Source: Diphasiastrum complanatum
Taxonomy: Eukaryota; Streptophyta; Lycopodiopsida; Lycopodiales; Lycopodiaceae
Length of the DNA: 64,000 nt
Assembly (NCBI GenBank): GCA_029204225.1
Contig: CM055103.1
Span: 47,612,458 to 47,676,457, forward strand
Direction of reading: 5' to 3'
A program made the position numbers and the translations under genes. The notes under the pieces were generated by a model. The model saw only the letters and a program-made list of their open reading frames with translations. It was not told the DNA's origin and did not search any database. Shown here piece by piece: positions 53,643 through 64,000 of this stretch; the first letter of the stretch is position 1; every line of letters starts with the position of its first letter.

Positions 53643-56600
53643 ATGGCGACGGCCTGTTTTTCTTTGACATCGGTTGCAAATGGGTCTATGGCAGCGGCTG
53701 TGGCTGCTCGTGGCGACGCTGGTCGCCAGGTTGCTCGCTTGTACGCAGGAGGCGTTTCAGTGAGCAGCTCACTAATATCGCGAGAGGTCAAATTCCTGTC
53801 TGTTGCTCCTTCTTTGCCTTTTGGATGCAGCACTATCTTCTCTAGGACAGCACCAAGGAAAGCAATGGTGGCAGTGGGTGCATTAGATTTGGAATCTGGG
53901 TTTGGTTTTAGCAAAGAGCCCGGTTTTGGATCAGAAACGGATCCAAGTTTTGAAGCCCGTGGAGGACTGGATTTTGAAGAGGATGCAAGTCTTAGTTCTG
54001 ATGAAGATAAAAACCTAGGGTTTGATGACAATCGCAGTTTTGGTGGGGATTTTGGCGGCAGCGATATTCAGAATTCTGTTGCTCCAGGGAATAAGCTATA
54101 CGTGGGAAATTTACCCTGGTCTTGTGATAGTCAGCAACTAGCCGATATATTTCAAGATGCAGGAATAGTAGATGTGGTTGAGGTGAAATTTCTTGCCCTT
54201 GCCCTTATGTTGGTTTTGGATAATGGATGCTGATTCAGGGAAGTGGCAGGCGCTTTGCTGAAATGTTGCGAAAGTTAAGAGATTTCGAATAATGTGGAAC
54301 AACTTATTTTCACTCACAGTTTTTATCGATAGTCCTTATTTGAATCATCTGGAAGACTTGGCTAAGCATTGTGAAACATCTTTACAGAATATTGTGAGAC
54401 ATTAGCTAGAGTGACAATCGTTTCTTTTCTATTTCTTTTCTAACTAGGTACCAGATACACAGATTAATGCTATTACCCGTGCTGTGGCTTTTCCACTGAG
54501 CTGGTTATTTTCGATTCCTTTGTCAGGTGTTGCTCTGTTTCATTTTCTAGTTCACTGTGTGACAGCTATTTTTGTTGTTTGATATACCTAAGGTGATTTA
54601 TGACAAGGACACTGGAAGAAGCAGAGGCTTTGGTTTCGTGACAATGGCTTCAGCGGAAGATGCTGAGACAGCTATTTCGAAGCTGGACGGATATGTGAGT
54701 TTGCGCCACTCCCTTAAACCCTTTTTGTAATAAGAATTTATTTAGGGTTTTATGAATTCTATTCAGAGTTTTCAGCTTGAAATCATAGCTAGTACCTTTT
54801 TTAACCTCTTCTTGGTAGTTACAAAGTGGCACACCACTGTCCATTTTGTTGCGAATATTCTGAACACAATGACGGATCATGGAATATGGCATTGCACTTT
54901 TCCTTGACGCTGATGATACAGAACCTTTCCATCTTTTTTCTACCTTTAAACATTTCTTTATGTTCCAAAAGCACCTGCAGAAAAGTTTCACAAAATTAGA
55001 TCCACGATCTGGGGTGTTGAATGCCACCATTTCCATTTTGTATCTAGGTAGGCGAAGCAGATATGTTGATCCCATCTTATGATCTATTTTCCTATTAAAA
55101 CACTTCTGGCAAAGGATATTCTTGACCATAAAAGATTGACTATCATCAGATCATTGAGTAGGATTTAGTATGAAGTTCATGGGTATTAGGATTGCCTCTC
55201 AAGCGTCGGAATTTACCATAGCACATCATGGCCCTGTCAAGAGTATTGATGTCTTGCTTCATGTTTGAGAGAGACGCAAAAGTTCCATAGGCAGCTGCTT
55301 AATACACGGTATTGCTGTAATTGTTCTGGTGATATGCACGTCACTTGACCATTTGCATCCTGAACTTTTCACCACACTTACTCGGCCTCCATTAATTGCA
55401 TCTTTCTTTCTCATGTTAAAAGGATAGGAGCTCTATGATCAGTATTTTTCAATGTTTTGGGAGATGAGTCATCTCAGATTTTAGGAAACATAGCACTGGT
55501 GTCTTCACCTCAAGTTTCTTTTTGGCATTACATGTGTATAGTCATCAGAGATCACGTGGTCTACAAGTTTTACTGTATGCAGGCTATCTGTAAATGCATG
55601 CACAATTATGAAATTTATGGATGTTAGGATTGCCTCCCAAGCTTCTGATTCTCCACTTCATATCATGGTCAATCTACTCCTTTATCTCTGTCAAGAGTAG
55701 TCATGGCTTGCTACATGTTTGAAAGAGATGGAAATGTAGATAATTTTTTTTGTGTTCCAATTTCCAAGAAAGCACTTTCATTTATAGGCGTGTCATTTGT
55801 CTGTGTGCATATCAACCTTTTCTTATCCCACACACGTTCTCTGCCTAAATCAATTGCAGAGTTCTATGTCAAGGAACAGAGTGCACGATTAGTATTCTTT
55901 CATGATTCAGAGAGGTTGTTATGTCTGAGTTTAAGAATTATTGCACTGTTCTCTTCATTTTGAACTGAGTGGCATGCATGTGCTGTACTCTTTTATCCCA
56001 GGCATTATGTGTGTGTAATCATCAGCTTCTTTCTATATGCTTCCCAGGTTTTTCTGTATGTTGGCTATTAATCTTATTTGCAGATTTTTGTATTCTTTTA
56101 TCGGGTGGATCTTGTGAATCTTTCTGAAGTTTTCTGGTTTTGCAAACATATATACTATACTGGTGTTTTGTGGACGATCTCTTTAGTGTGTAGTAGTTGG
56201 ATCTCGTTTAAGTTTGAAGCATTTATGACATTTAGCCACTGCTATTGGTGCTTTGCCTATGTTATAGACTTCTATATGACGGTGATTTTCAATTGCAGGA
56301 ACTTGGAGGTCGGTCAATCAGAGTGAATTTCCCATTATCTTCTAAGGGAGGAGGAGCTTTTCGTTCCCCAGGTGGATTCAGTTCCCCGGGTGGATTCAGT
56401 TCCCCAGGTGGATTTAGTTCCCGAAATGAATTTGGGGCTTCTGAAAACTCTAGCAAAGTATTTGTGGGCAATCTACCATGGGGGGTAGATGATGTAACCC
56501 TTGAGGGACTGTTCAATGCACATGGCAGCATTGTAGAAGCAAGAGTCATTTATGACCGTGACACTGGCAGATCTCGTGGTTTTGGTTTTGTGACTTTTTC

Positions 56601-56850
56601 GTCGCCTAATGAAGCAAACCAGGCAGTCTCAGTTTTGAATGGATCGGTAAGCTCTATGATCACGTGGGTCTCCTTCCTGTTGATTTGAATTCTTTTTGTG
56701 TTGATGTGAAAGTGTACATTTATTGTTGAAGCTCATGTTGAGTTAGTTTTGATGGTATCATGTTGCAAATTGTGGATTTCCTGCCAGAACTATGAAGGCA
56801 GGCCCTTGCGTGTCAACATTGCAGGCGACCGGCCAGCCATGAGGTTCTAA
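53643..56850 (+). CDS. Chloroplast RNA-binding protein with two RRMs (cp29/cp31-like), four exons
   Basis: Exons are 53643-54182, 54593-54694, 56299-56646 and 56788-56850, all GT-AG and in phase, giving 350 aa. Residues 1 to about 75 are Ser/Ala/Arg-rich with few acids, as expected for a chloroplast transit peptide. Residues 80-148 are acidic and Gly/Phe-rich. RRM1 has RNP2 LYVGNL (152-157) and RNP1 RGFGFVTM (191-198). RRM2 has VFVGNL (268-273) and RGFGFVTF (307-314). The spacer contains SPGGFS repeated about three times (237-256). The C-terminus is [17 protein letters not shown]. Plant relatives bind chloroplast mRNAs and affect their stability, processing and editing. Introns interrupt each RRM between its RNP motifs or after RNP1. 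ATG 53643 is preferred because it starts the transit-peptide-like sequence. Confidence 0.93.
55165..56080 (+). repeat. Tandem duplication, about 440 bp, inside intron 2 of the RNP gene
   Basis: TATTAGGATTGCCTCTCAAGC near 55184 recurs near 55622 as GTTAGGATTGCCTCCCAAGC. Both copies continue with CATATCATGG-like, CTGTCAAGAGTA, ATGTTTGA-AGAGA and, at their ends, CTGTATG-AGGCTAT / CTGTATGTTGGCTAT. The duplication accounts for over half of the 1604-bp intron. Confidence 0.7.
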
Positions 56851-59640
56851 TATTGGCCATCAGTAAGTCAGGGTCACATGAATTTTCTCTTTTATGTCCT
56901 AGTTTCCTGAATCTCAGCTGATTATACCCAGCTGAAATGACGAATGCTTACTTTATACTGAAGCTTGACTTTTAAAGCTTCTGCTCTATGCACCATGTTG
57001 TTTTCACATGTCCAACTGCAGGTAAGAGAAGTTATAGGTCATTTTCATTTTAGCTTTAAAGGCAGCATTTATAATGAGTTTTTGCACAGTTTTTGTGGAG
57101 GAGCTAATCCTTCACAAGCCATGTCTGGTGGCTTGTAGTTATCACTGTAGATTGTGATAGTTGGTGTTTTGAATTGGTGGTCTTTGATCCGGAACATAAA
57201 ATGTATATTCCTGATAAATCAATTCTCTTTCAGAACAGAACTTGTGTGTCAAGAATTTTGCTATCATGGTTTGCGAAGAATATAGCATCTTGCTAGGAAG
57301 ATAGTGTCAAAATTGTGAAAGAACCCAAATATATACTGAGAAAGTTATAAATCAACTGTTTACATGCTCGTAGTCTACTTGTTGCCATTTGAAAGCATAT
57401 AACGCAAATGCCGTTTTGTTTTTTAATCTGGGTACCTGGATCTGATGATGCTTCTTGTTTTTTTTGTGATGCGAAGTGAGTAGTCATCAATCATTTCTTT
57501 TTCTGATGTGGAATAAGCAATCAGTTGCTTTGCAAGTGTAGCCTGCTAAAAAGACGTTTCTAGTAATATCTGGGTACATGGCTGAGAGAATCGTGAGACT
57601 TTGATGTAAGAAGCATTTTTAGGAATGGCATCTTCTGTAGTTTTCAATGTCAAGTTGACAAATAAATTATTTTTTCATGTCAACTCTTCACCTTGCTTGT
57701 TGAATACACTCTTTTACAAATGTGAGTAAATTGTGACTTTATCCAATTCCATTTCTTAATTGAAAATTTTCAGTCTTTGTTTCACAATTTATAAATAAAG
57801 CCTTGAAGACGTACATTAGGTTACAATCTTCTTGTCCTTAGACTTGATTTTCTGCCTCCAATTTATTGCCTTTTTCTTGTACATATGGCTTCTAAAAACA
57901 GGTATTGTCCTTTGATTATTGCAAATCGTATTTTCTGGAAGCATTTATTGTTCCAGCCTTGGTTTTTATCTTTATACCAAATACACAAGTAGGCCCTCTG
58001 GGGGCTGCAATTTTGTATGATCAATTAATTCAAGAGTGCGGTACTGGAGAGGGGGCTTGGTTGGTGAAGCTCCTCTCCCCACAAGGTCTGGAGTTGATCG
58101 TTGCCAAGTTCACATCGGCATGTTGGCTAGAACTGATACTGGTTTTGTGCTCTCCTCTCTGTGAGTTCTGGAGCTGATCCTTATCAAGTCCACATCAACA
58201 TCTTGACTACAGCCCCAAAATGGCCTTTGGGTCCAATTGCGTACATGGCCTCATGCCTTGTTGTCAAAGAACTTTATTGCAAGATGTGCCATCAAGTTGA
58301 AATGGCACATTGGCAGCTGTTCAAAAGAATGTAAATGAATTTAAGCAATGTCCATAGTAATCTCATCTGCTGAGTTGGTATAATTTTTTGTGGTTTGACA
58401 CCTTTGGAACTGCTTGTCCCCTTTTTTATTTCGGATATTATTCTAGACATAACATTGTCATATCTAGTTTTCTGAGATGTACTACAAGACTAAAAAACCA
58501 AGGTCATTTGCTTATACTTCTCTGTGGAATATCATATTTGTAATAGTAGGTATGAAAGTCATATGTTTCTATTGGGGCCAAGAAGTTTATTCATCTTTGT
58601 TTCGAGTAAATCATCTTCGGATTGATTATTTTTTGTTGACATTGTAGTGATGTCTAGGAATGGTACCCTTTGCCAATGTTTGAAATTGCAGTTGCATTTT
58701 ATTGAAGTGCATGTTTTTTCCTTTAGTTGGAATTGATTCCTTGATCGACAGTATGTACAAGTATTATTGCGATGATGTTCTGAGGTGTGCTTTTGAGAAA
58801 TTTTTAAATTTTTAAATTTTTTGTAGTTATACAGTTGTTGCTATTGTAGGTGAGCGCACATGCACATGCCACTTGCACTAGTATCATTGTATGTTTAATG
58901 TAGTGAAAGTCTTTGAAGTATTCATAGTCTGCATCAGCTGTGATATAAGCCACATCAAAGTTGACATACTAGATACCCTTATCCCACTATACTACTACAA
59001 GAGAAATATGGCATTATGCAATGTCATTGGATTGGCTTATATGGTGATTAGACCAAAAGGATGTTCAAGTTAATTGTAAAAAGAACTAATTTTCAAGATG
59101 TGAGAAATCTGGCTAAAGTAACTTTTTTTTAAATATAGCAAATACAAAAGTCTTCTTTAGTCCTTTTAACCAAAGCCCAAAAACAATCAAAAGACATCAA
59201 GAACTAATGAGGCTTGAAAGGAATCTAGAGTTCAAAAATTTGAGTAGTTTCTGTTGTTTAGAGAGGCTGTGATCTTATTGACCAAATTGAAAAACATTAG
59301 AAAGATGGTGAGAGTTATGGGGCTTAAAACAATTGTCAAATTTTCAAGAATTGATTACTTGTGCATTATTCTAGAAAGTCTATGAGAGCCATTGTTTAAA
59401 TTATCTTTGTAAAGTGTCAAGGTCCTTCCAAACCTTGAACATAGTCTCCAATGTTGGATTACAAAATGTTTAGGAACTAAGAAAAATGTTGGTGCCAACA
59501 TGTTTTGAAACCATTGCCTCTTTTGGTAGACCTTATCAAATGAAAGGAGACAAGAAACAAAAAGTTCCATGCCATTTGATGCAATTGTGTTCTTTTTGTG
59601 GAGCTGTTTTTTCCACAAAAAAGCAGCAAACTAGTCATGA
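56851..59640. other. 3' flank of the RNP gene and gene-free stretch
   Basis: Directly after the stop, CAG|GTAAG-like and TGCAG sequences around 56872-57023 could mark a 3'-UTR intron. A diverged duplicate of about 58 bp lies at 58072-58130 and 58152-58210 (CTGGAGTTGATCGTTGCCAA against CTGGAGCTGATCCTTATCAA). Short ORFs here have no recognised motif. Confidence 0.5.
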
Positions 59641-60420
59641 ATGAAATATTCTAGATTTAAAAAAGAAGCTAAAGTGTTATTATTGTTGGGAAATAAGTTT
59701 TACTTTAATAGTTGTAGGCAACCCACTTTTTACTTGATCCATAAGCTTGTCATGGTTTCACAAGAATGACTTTGAAATATGCACTTGACTTGCATGAAGA
59801 TGTTAACAAATCAAATTTTGAGATTGTAGACACATGAGAAAGGTGATTTGGAAAATGATCCACTTAATGCCAATATGATTGTTAAGGATAGGTGTAGCTT
59901 TGGAAAAGTAACATATTTAAATATATGACAGTGGAAGTATTTTAGGATCACTACAAAACACATAACATAAGCATTTGTTGGATAATAAATACCGAATGCC
60001 TCGAGTCTAGACATCTTGCAAGTAAGTATATCGAGGGTTTTGCCAAATACATTGATTGTTATTACTAGTAACATGTAGTCTACATAATTGAAGGTAGTCA
60101 ATAAAGTTGTAGCTATGTCATTTCATGCTTCACATTCCGCAGTTCCTCAAGAATCATCTGGAGAATATGTAAGCAAGCGATTCAAGAACTACTTGTTACA
60201 TGTAAGTGTGAAGCATGAACTGACTGCCTCCTACACTCCTGAGCATAATGGAGTTCCCAAAACGGACAGTTGAACCATGGTTGAAAGTGCAAGAAGCATG
60301 TTGCACTTGAAAGGTTTGCCTACGAATTTGGGCAGAAGCAATCACAATCAGACATCATCCATTAGGGCTCTCTTGTGTGTTGACAAGAGTATCTAATCCA
60401 CAAACCAAATTCGAAGGTTA
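59641..60420 (+). pseudogene. Ty1/copia gag and integrase scraps
   Basis: The best part, about 60145-60350, reads SSGEYVSKRFKNYLLHVSVK and HELTASYTPEHNGVPKT, then MVESARSMLHLKGLPTN. This is the copia integrase region around the second Asp and the Glu; the D of 'DNGGEY' and the usual E-R-K-N-R are lost. Upstream, KKKLKCYYCWEISF near 59655 looks like the start of a gag zinc knuckle. Everything is heavily interrupted. Confidence 0.7.
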
Positions 60421-60575
60421 ACTTTGCCATTATCTCAATTATAGACACAACAGATTTTTGAATTTCAAGTTGTGCAAATAAATATAACTATTTCTTGGAT
60501 ATGCTTTATTAAAGAAACCTAGTAGCTGAGTTTTACTCTCAAGATTTGTTTTCTTAACGAAAAACTTAGTTCTTC

Positions 60576-60598
60576 CCCCCCCCCCCCCCCCCCCCCCT
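60576..60598 (+). repeat. Poly(C) tract
   Basis: About 22 consecutive C, flanked by T-rich sequence. A minus-strand ORF encoding poly-Gly here is an artefact. Confidence 0.9.
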
Positions 60599-61200
60599 CC
60601 AAACGTTTTGAAGCAACTTTGTCCCATTTATCCTAATTATATCAAAAAAAATACCAATCCTAGTTTTTCTTCTTTGTGGCATGCATACTTACTCATTGTT
60701 GGCAGTCTTTGCTAAACTTGTCGGCTCTACCAATGACTCCACTTATATTAGCTCTGCATCTAAACCCACTTCTACAACTATTACACCTCTTCTACATATC
60801 ACATTTCAGCTCCCTTTTTTTTAAAGATTTTCTACCTATGCCCACCTGCCTACAAAAAAAGCAGGTGGGCATTTTACAAATGTTAAACATGAGGTAACAA
60901 AACACATCATTATAATCTCCAAAATTTCAATCATGATCTAGGCTGCATAGAAGTCTAGCAATGCTCAACAATCTATTTTCTAGCAATACTTAGCACCACT
61001 TTCTCCAACAAAAATTGACGAAAGTTTTTCCATGCCATGACAACTTATGCATGTTGGCATCTCTTCATATCACAGACACAAATAGATGAGAAAATAAACA
61101 ACCTTACAAAATAGAAAGTAATTTGAACCAACTTGAACTCAATAATAAGAAATCAGTTGTGATATCAATAACCCAAAATTTGAATAGAGCACAACCCTAG
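60599..61200. other. No gene seen; contains a perfect hairpin
   Basis: Non-coding sequence between two copia scraps. The only structure is the inverted repeat at 60838-60872. Confidence 0.5.
60838..60872. repeat. Perfect 12-bp inverted repeat, 11-base loop
   Basis: ATGCCCACCTGC and GCAGGTGGGCAT flank an A-rich 11-base loop. The stem is GC-rich in an AT-rich context. Confidence 0.9.
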
Positions 61201-61202
61201 AA

Positions 61203-62776
61203 AACAAGACACCGTATGAGATGTGGACAAGTAAGAAGCTTGATCTGTCGTACGTACATGTGTTTGGATGTGCAACATACAAGTACATACCAAAAAAAAA
61301 CAGAAGCAAGCTCGACGAAAAGTTGGAGCAAACAGTCATGGCCAAATACTTGAATGGATTACAACCTAAGGTCAAAGAAAGTTGTGTCAAGTAGAGATGT
61401 GAAGTTCGATGAATCTACATTTCCAGGATTGAAGGAAGAAAAGGGCCCTGAGATCTTCACACTGCTACCAATTCAAGAGGGAGATCGAGGCCAAACATCA
61501 AATCAGAACATCAAGCCCCAAACTGCAGAGCAGGAAGCTGAAGATCAACCTACGAAGAAGAAACGAACTAGCAATGACAAACATGACCAAGAAGGTCAAC
61601 AAGGCAAAGAAGACCTCTAGATCGATACATTAACAATCTTCAATGGAACAAAGATGCAGATTTCGAATTCTGCAGCTTCACTGAAGAACCGACAACCTAC
61701 CAAGAAGCTATCCAGAGTCCAGAGGGAGAATTCTAGAAGCAGACAATGTCGAAAGAGATTGAATCAATGAGGCAGAATGAGGCATGGACACTGGAGCCAC
61801 TGCCCGAAGATAAAAAGATCGTCGACCGCAAATGGGTTTACAAAAGGAAAATAAAATTACATGCCACCATCGGATGCTACAAGGCCAAACTTGTCGCCAA
61901 GGGCTACACACAAAGGTAGGGTATCGATTACTTTGATATCTACTCACCAATGGTGAAGATAACAAAAGCATTTGACTGCTCCTTGCATACGCAACACAAT
62001 ACAATCTGAAAATACACCAGATTGATGTCAAAACAGCCTTTTTCCACGGAGATATAGAGGAAGAACTTTTCATGAAGCAGCTTGAAAGATTCGAAGACCC
62101 TGACAATCGACAGTATGTTTGTCGGTTGCATCGATGCATTTATGGTCTGAAGAAGGCATCACGAGCTTGGTACAAGAAGTTCGACAATCTTCTGAAGTCT
62201 CTAGGCTGCATTCCTACACAACTTGACTGTAATGTCTATATAAAAAGAGTAGGAATTGATTCTAACTATTTTTGTAGATGACTCCTTGATGATAGGAAAC
62301 TCTTTGATGCTGATCAAAAAAATGAAGAGTCCGATATCTACAAATTATAAAATTACAGATTTGGGAGAAGCAACAAAATGCCTTGGGCTGGAGATCAGAA
62401 GAGATCGAATCAAAGGAGTAATGCATCTGAGTCAATCAAAATACGTCGAAAGGGTGCTGAAGTAGTAACGAATGATGGACTACAAAGAAAAAGCCACACC
62501 AATGATAGCTGGAGCCAGATTGACGAAGCAGGACTGCCCGAACACAGATGAGGAGAGATAGAGGATGGAAGGTATACCACACCAAAATTTGATCGGTAGT
62601 CTGATGTATCTCACAATCTGTACTAGACCCAATTTGGCCTTCCCTGTCTACACATTGTGCCAATTCTCCTCAAATCCTGGCATGGCACATTGGCAAATGG
62701 CGAAAAGAATTCTGCAATATCTGAAAGGCACCCAAAATATGGGATTGATCTATAAAGCAGAAAAAGAAGAAAAATG
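61203..62776 (+). pseudogene. Ty1/copia integrase tail, reverse transcriptase and start of RNase H
   Basis: The integrase C-terminus reads TPYEMWTSKKLDLSYVHVFG, KLDEKLEQTVMAKYLNG and YNLRSKKVVSSRDVKFDES. After an acidic linker the RT shows EAWTLEPLPEDKKIVDRKWV, YKAKLVAKGYTQ, KASRAWYKKF and, in another frame, LTIFVDDSLMIGNSLMLIKK with the catalytic F-V-D-D intact. LGLEIRRDRIKGVMHLSQSK, LIGSLMYLTICTRPNLAFPV and KRILQYLKGTQ follow. Stops occur at 61376, 61619, 61735, 61919 and 62466. The sequence breaks off near 62776, where a different copia gag begins in the same orientation. Confidence 0.85.
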
Positions 62777-63280
62777 ATTCAAGAGGGCAAAGGCAAAGGC
62801 AAGTGGTCAAAGGCTCAAGATCAAGGTGAGACTTTCTCTTTTGGAAAAAAGAAAGATAAGTCTAAGTTGAAATGCTTTTATTGTGGAATCAAAGGGCATT
62901 TTGCTAATGAATGTTTGAAGAAGCAAAGAGATGAAGGTAGCAAGCAAATCTACTTTACTACTAATGATGAGGATCTAGGTGGTTGTGGTTCTCTTTTGAT
63001 GTGTTCTTCAAGTCCAATATCAAGTGAAGGTGACAAAGATTCATGGTGGATTGATAGTGGAGCTAGTTCACACATGACTAATCACAAGGAATTCTTTACT
63101 TCTTTGGTCACTTATGATGGAGCCAAGAAAGCAATTCACATGGCCAATGGTGGTGAGTGTGTGATCGAAGGTATTGGTTCAATTTCTATTTGTCTTTCTA
63201 CTAATAGGAAAGCAAGACTTGATGGTGTTATTTACATTCCTTCACTTTCAATGAATTTGCTAATTGTTAAGGTCAAATGA
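62774..63280 (+). pseudogene. Ty1/copia gag zinc knuckle and protease
   Basis: A 168-codon open frame carries a Lys-rich stretch, the zinc knuckle CFYCGIKGHFANEC (C-x2-C-x4-H-x4-C intact) and the aspartic protease site SWWIDSGASSHMTNHKEFF. GGECVIEGIGSISICLSTN and VIYIPSLSMNLLIVKVK-stop follow. The start of gag is missing. It is joined directly behind the RT/RNase H of the preceding copia relic, which is the wrong order for a single element. Confidence 0.88.
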
Positions 63281-63900
63281 TAGAGAAAGGATATGATGGT
63301 AAATTTTGGTGGTGATGCTTGTTTCATTACAAAGGAAGGAATCTTGGTTGCTAGGGGAAATAGACAAGGTAGACTTTTCAAGCTTGATACTTTTGTTATG
63401 GCTAACAAAAAGGATGGAATAGAAAAGGAGATTGGTCTCAACTTTCCAAAAGTTTTCTTTTAACATCAATAAGATCGGTGAAAGTTTCCTTATGCTAGAT
63501 CTAGGTCAAGATCTAATATGCTTCTTGGAGATGTTCATCTTTGTGCTAACTTGGCTAGTTACGAGGATAATGATGGTGTTTCAATGGTTCTTCATGGCAA
63601 GTGCAAGCATGCAAAAGGTAAGGAAATAGCTAACTTCAACAATGGAGGTGAAGGTTCTTCCTTGGAAAAGATTGTCATTAATGATTTCTTTGATCATATT
63701 TATGTTTTGGTTCATGTTTGATCAATATCTCTTAGAGTCTGCATCCATTTTGTATGTAGATGTTGATTTCTCTTCATTGGAAGGATTGTTGGTTTGCTCC
63801 TTTATTAACCAAAGATCAGGGACATGGATTTGGATCTTGAATCATCTGAAATGTGAAAAATGCAAAAATAAGCTTGGTAGAGGCCAATAATCTTGTATAT
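63281..63900 (+). pseudogene. Continuation of the copia relic, degraded, with a short unassigned frame
   Basis: Just after the protease, scraps of GAG-pre-integrase can be guessed (KGYDGKFWW). From about 63515 a 67-codon frame reads MLLGDVHLCANLASYEDNDG and SSLEKIVINDFFDHIYVLVH. I do not recognise it; it may be element-specific or captured sequence. 63901-64000 has nothing recognised. Confidence 0.4.
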
Positions 63901-64000
63901 AGATAAACACACATGTGTGGAGCCTGTTCCCACGTGTGAAAATAGTGTACTTGTCATGTACCATAATCATATAGGTTGTACATATGATTTAATTCAAGTT

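Noticed and set aside
59355-59618. 87-codon minus-strand frame as a LINE fragment
   Set aside because: Only vague resemblance (HWRLCSRFGRTLTLYK); no conserved RT motif could be confirmed.

Overview
This looks like nuclear DNA of a land plant. Three host genes are embedded in about 55 kb of decayed transposable elements and AT-rich, gene-free sequence. The plant call rests on a plant-type chloroplast RNA-binding protein gene with GT-AG introns, a plant-type glutathione peroxidase gene, tRNA-iMet-primed Ty1/copia and Ty3/gypsy elements, and long GA/GT microsatellites. An intronless DGAT1 gene with a pleckstrin-homology (PH) domain is unlike the multi-exon, PH-less DGAT1 of flowering plants. Together with the loose, repeat-rich layout it makes me favour a seed-free vascular plant (fern or lycophyte) or a gymnosperm. 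The sequence alone does not settle this.

Host genes: (1) 1779-3749 (+), PH domain plus MBOAT diacylglycerol O-acyltransferase 1, a single 656-codon ORF with a TATA box and a start-stop uORF upstream. (2) 35854-37288 (-), a six-exon cytosolic-type glutathione peroxidase. (3) 53643-56850 (+), a four-exon chloroplast RNP with two RRMs and a probable transit peptide. These three genes are functionally unrelated.

Transposable elements from left to right: a 76-bp tRNA-like SINE copy (1122-1197). Gag and LINE scraps (5.5-6.3 kb). Two tail-to-tail copies of a non-LTR retrotransposon C-terminus with a zinc-knuckle/restriction-like-endonuclease layout (6.65-8.9 kb). A minus-strand Ty3/gypsy gag-pol relic (9.3-12.8 kb) with LTR and primer-site remnants further right (to 15.06 kb). 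A plus-strand copia relic (15.4-19.4 kb) whose LTR is followed by a new primer site and a chimeric Ty3-type gag/Ty1-type pol (20.1-23 kb). A largely featureless block (23-29 kb). An orphan exon-like fragment (29.0-29.7 kb). A non-coding copia-like LTR element (29.94-33 kb) carrying a nested non-autonomous hAT-type element with a perfect 8-bp target duplication. A second hAT-like element with an internal higher-order minisatellite (34.4-35.6 kb), itself inside another palindrome-rich inverted-repeat element. A second copy of the SINE (37.6 kb), next to a long imperfect foldback (38.3 kb). Copia scraps in both orientations split by microsatellites (39.9-42.4 kb). A plus-strand Ty3/gypsy relic (43.8-49.35 kb). 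A minus-strand Ty3 RT scrap (50.5-51.2 kb). Copia scraps to the right end (59.6-63.9 kb).

All retroelement ORFs are interrupted by stops or frameshifts, and several have lost catalytic motifs, so none looks autonomous. The most unusual items are the short SINE family, the two hAT-like elements with precise 8-bp duplications, the RLE-type LINE relics, the 38.3-kb foldback and the PH-DGAT1 gene. No single novel multi-gene system is evident. Statements about families come from recognised motifs only; no database search was run.
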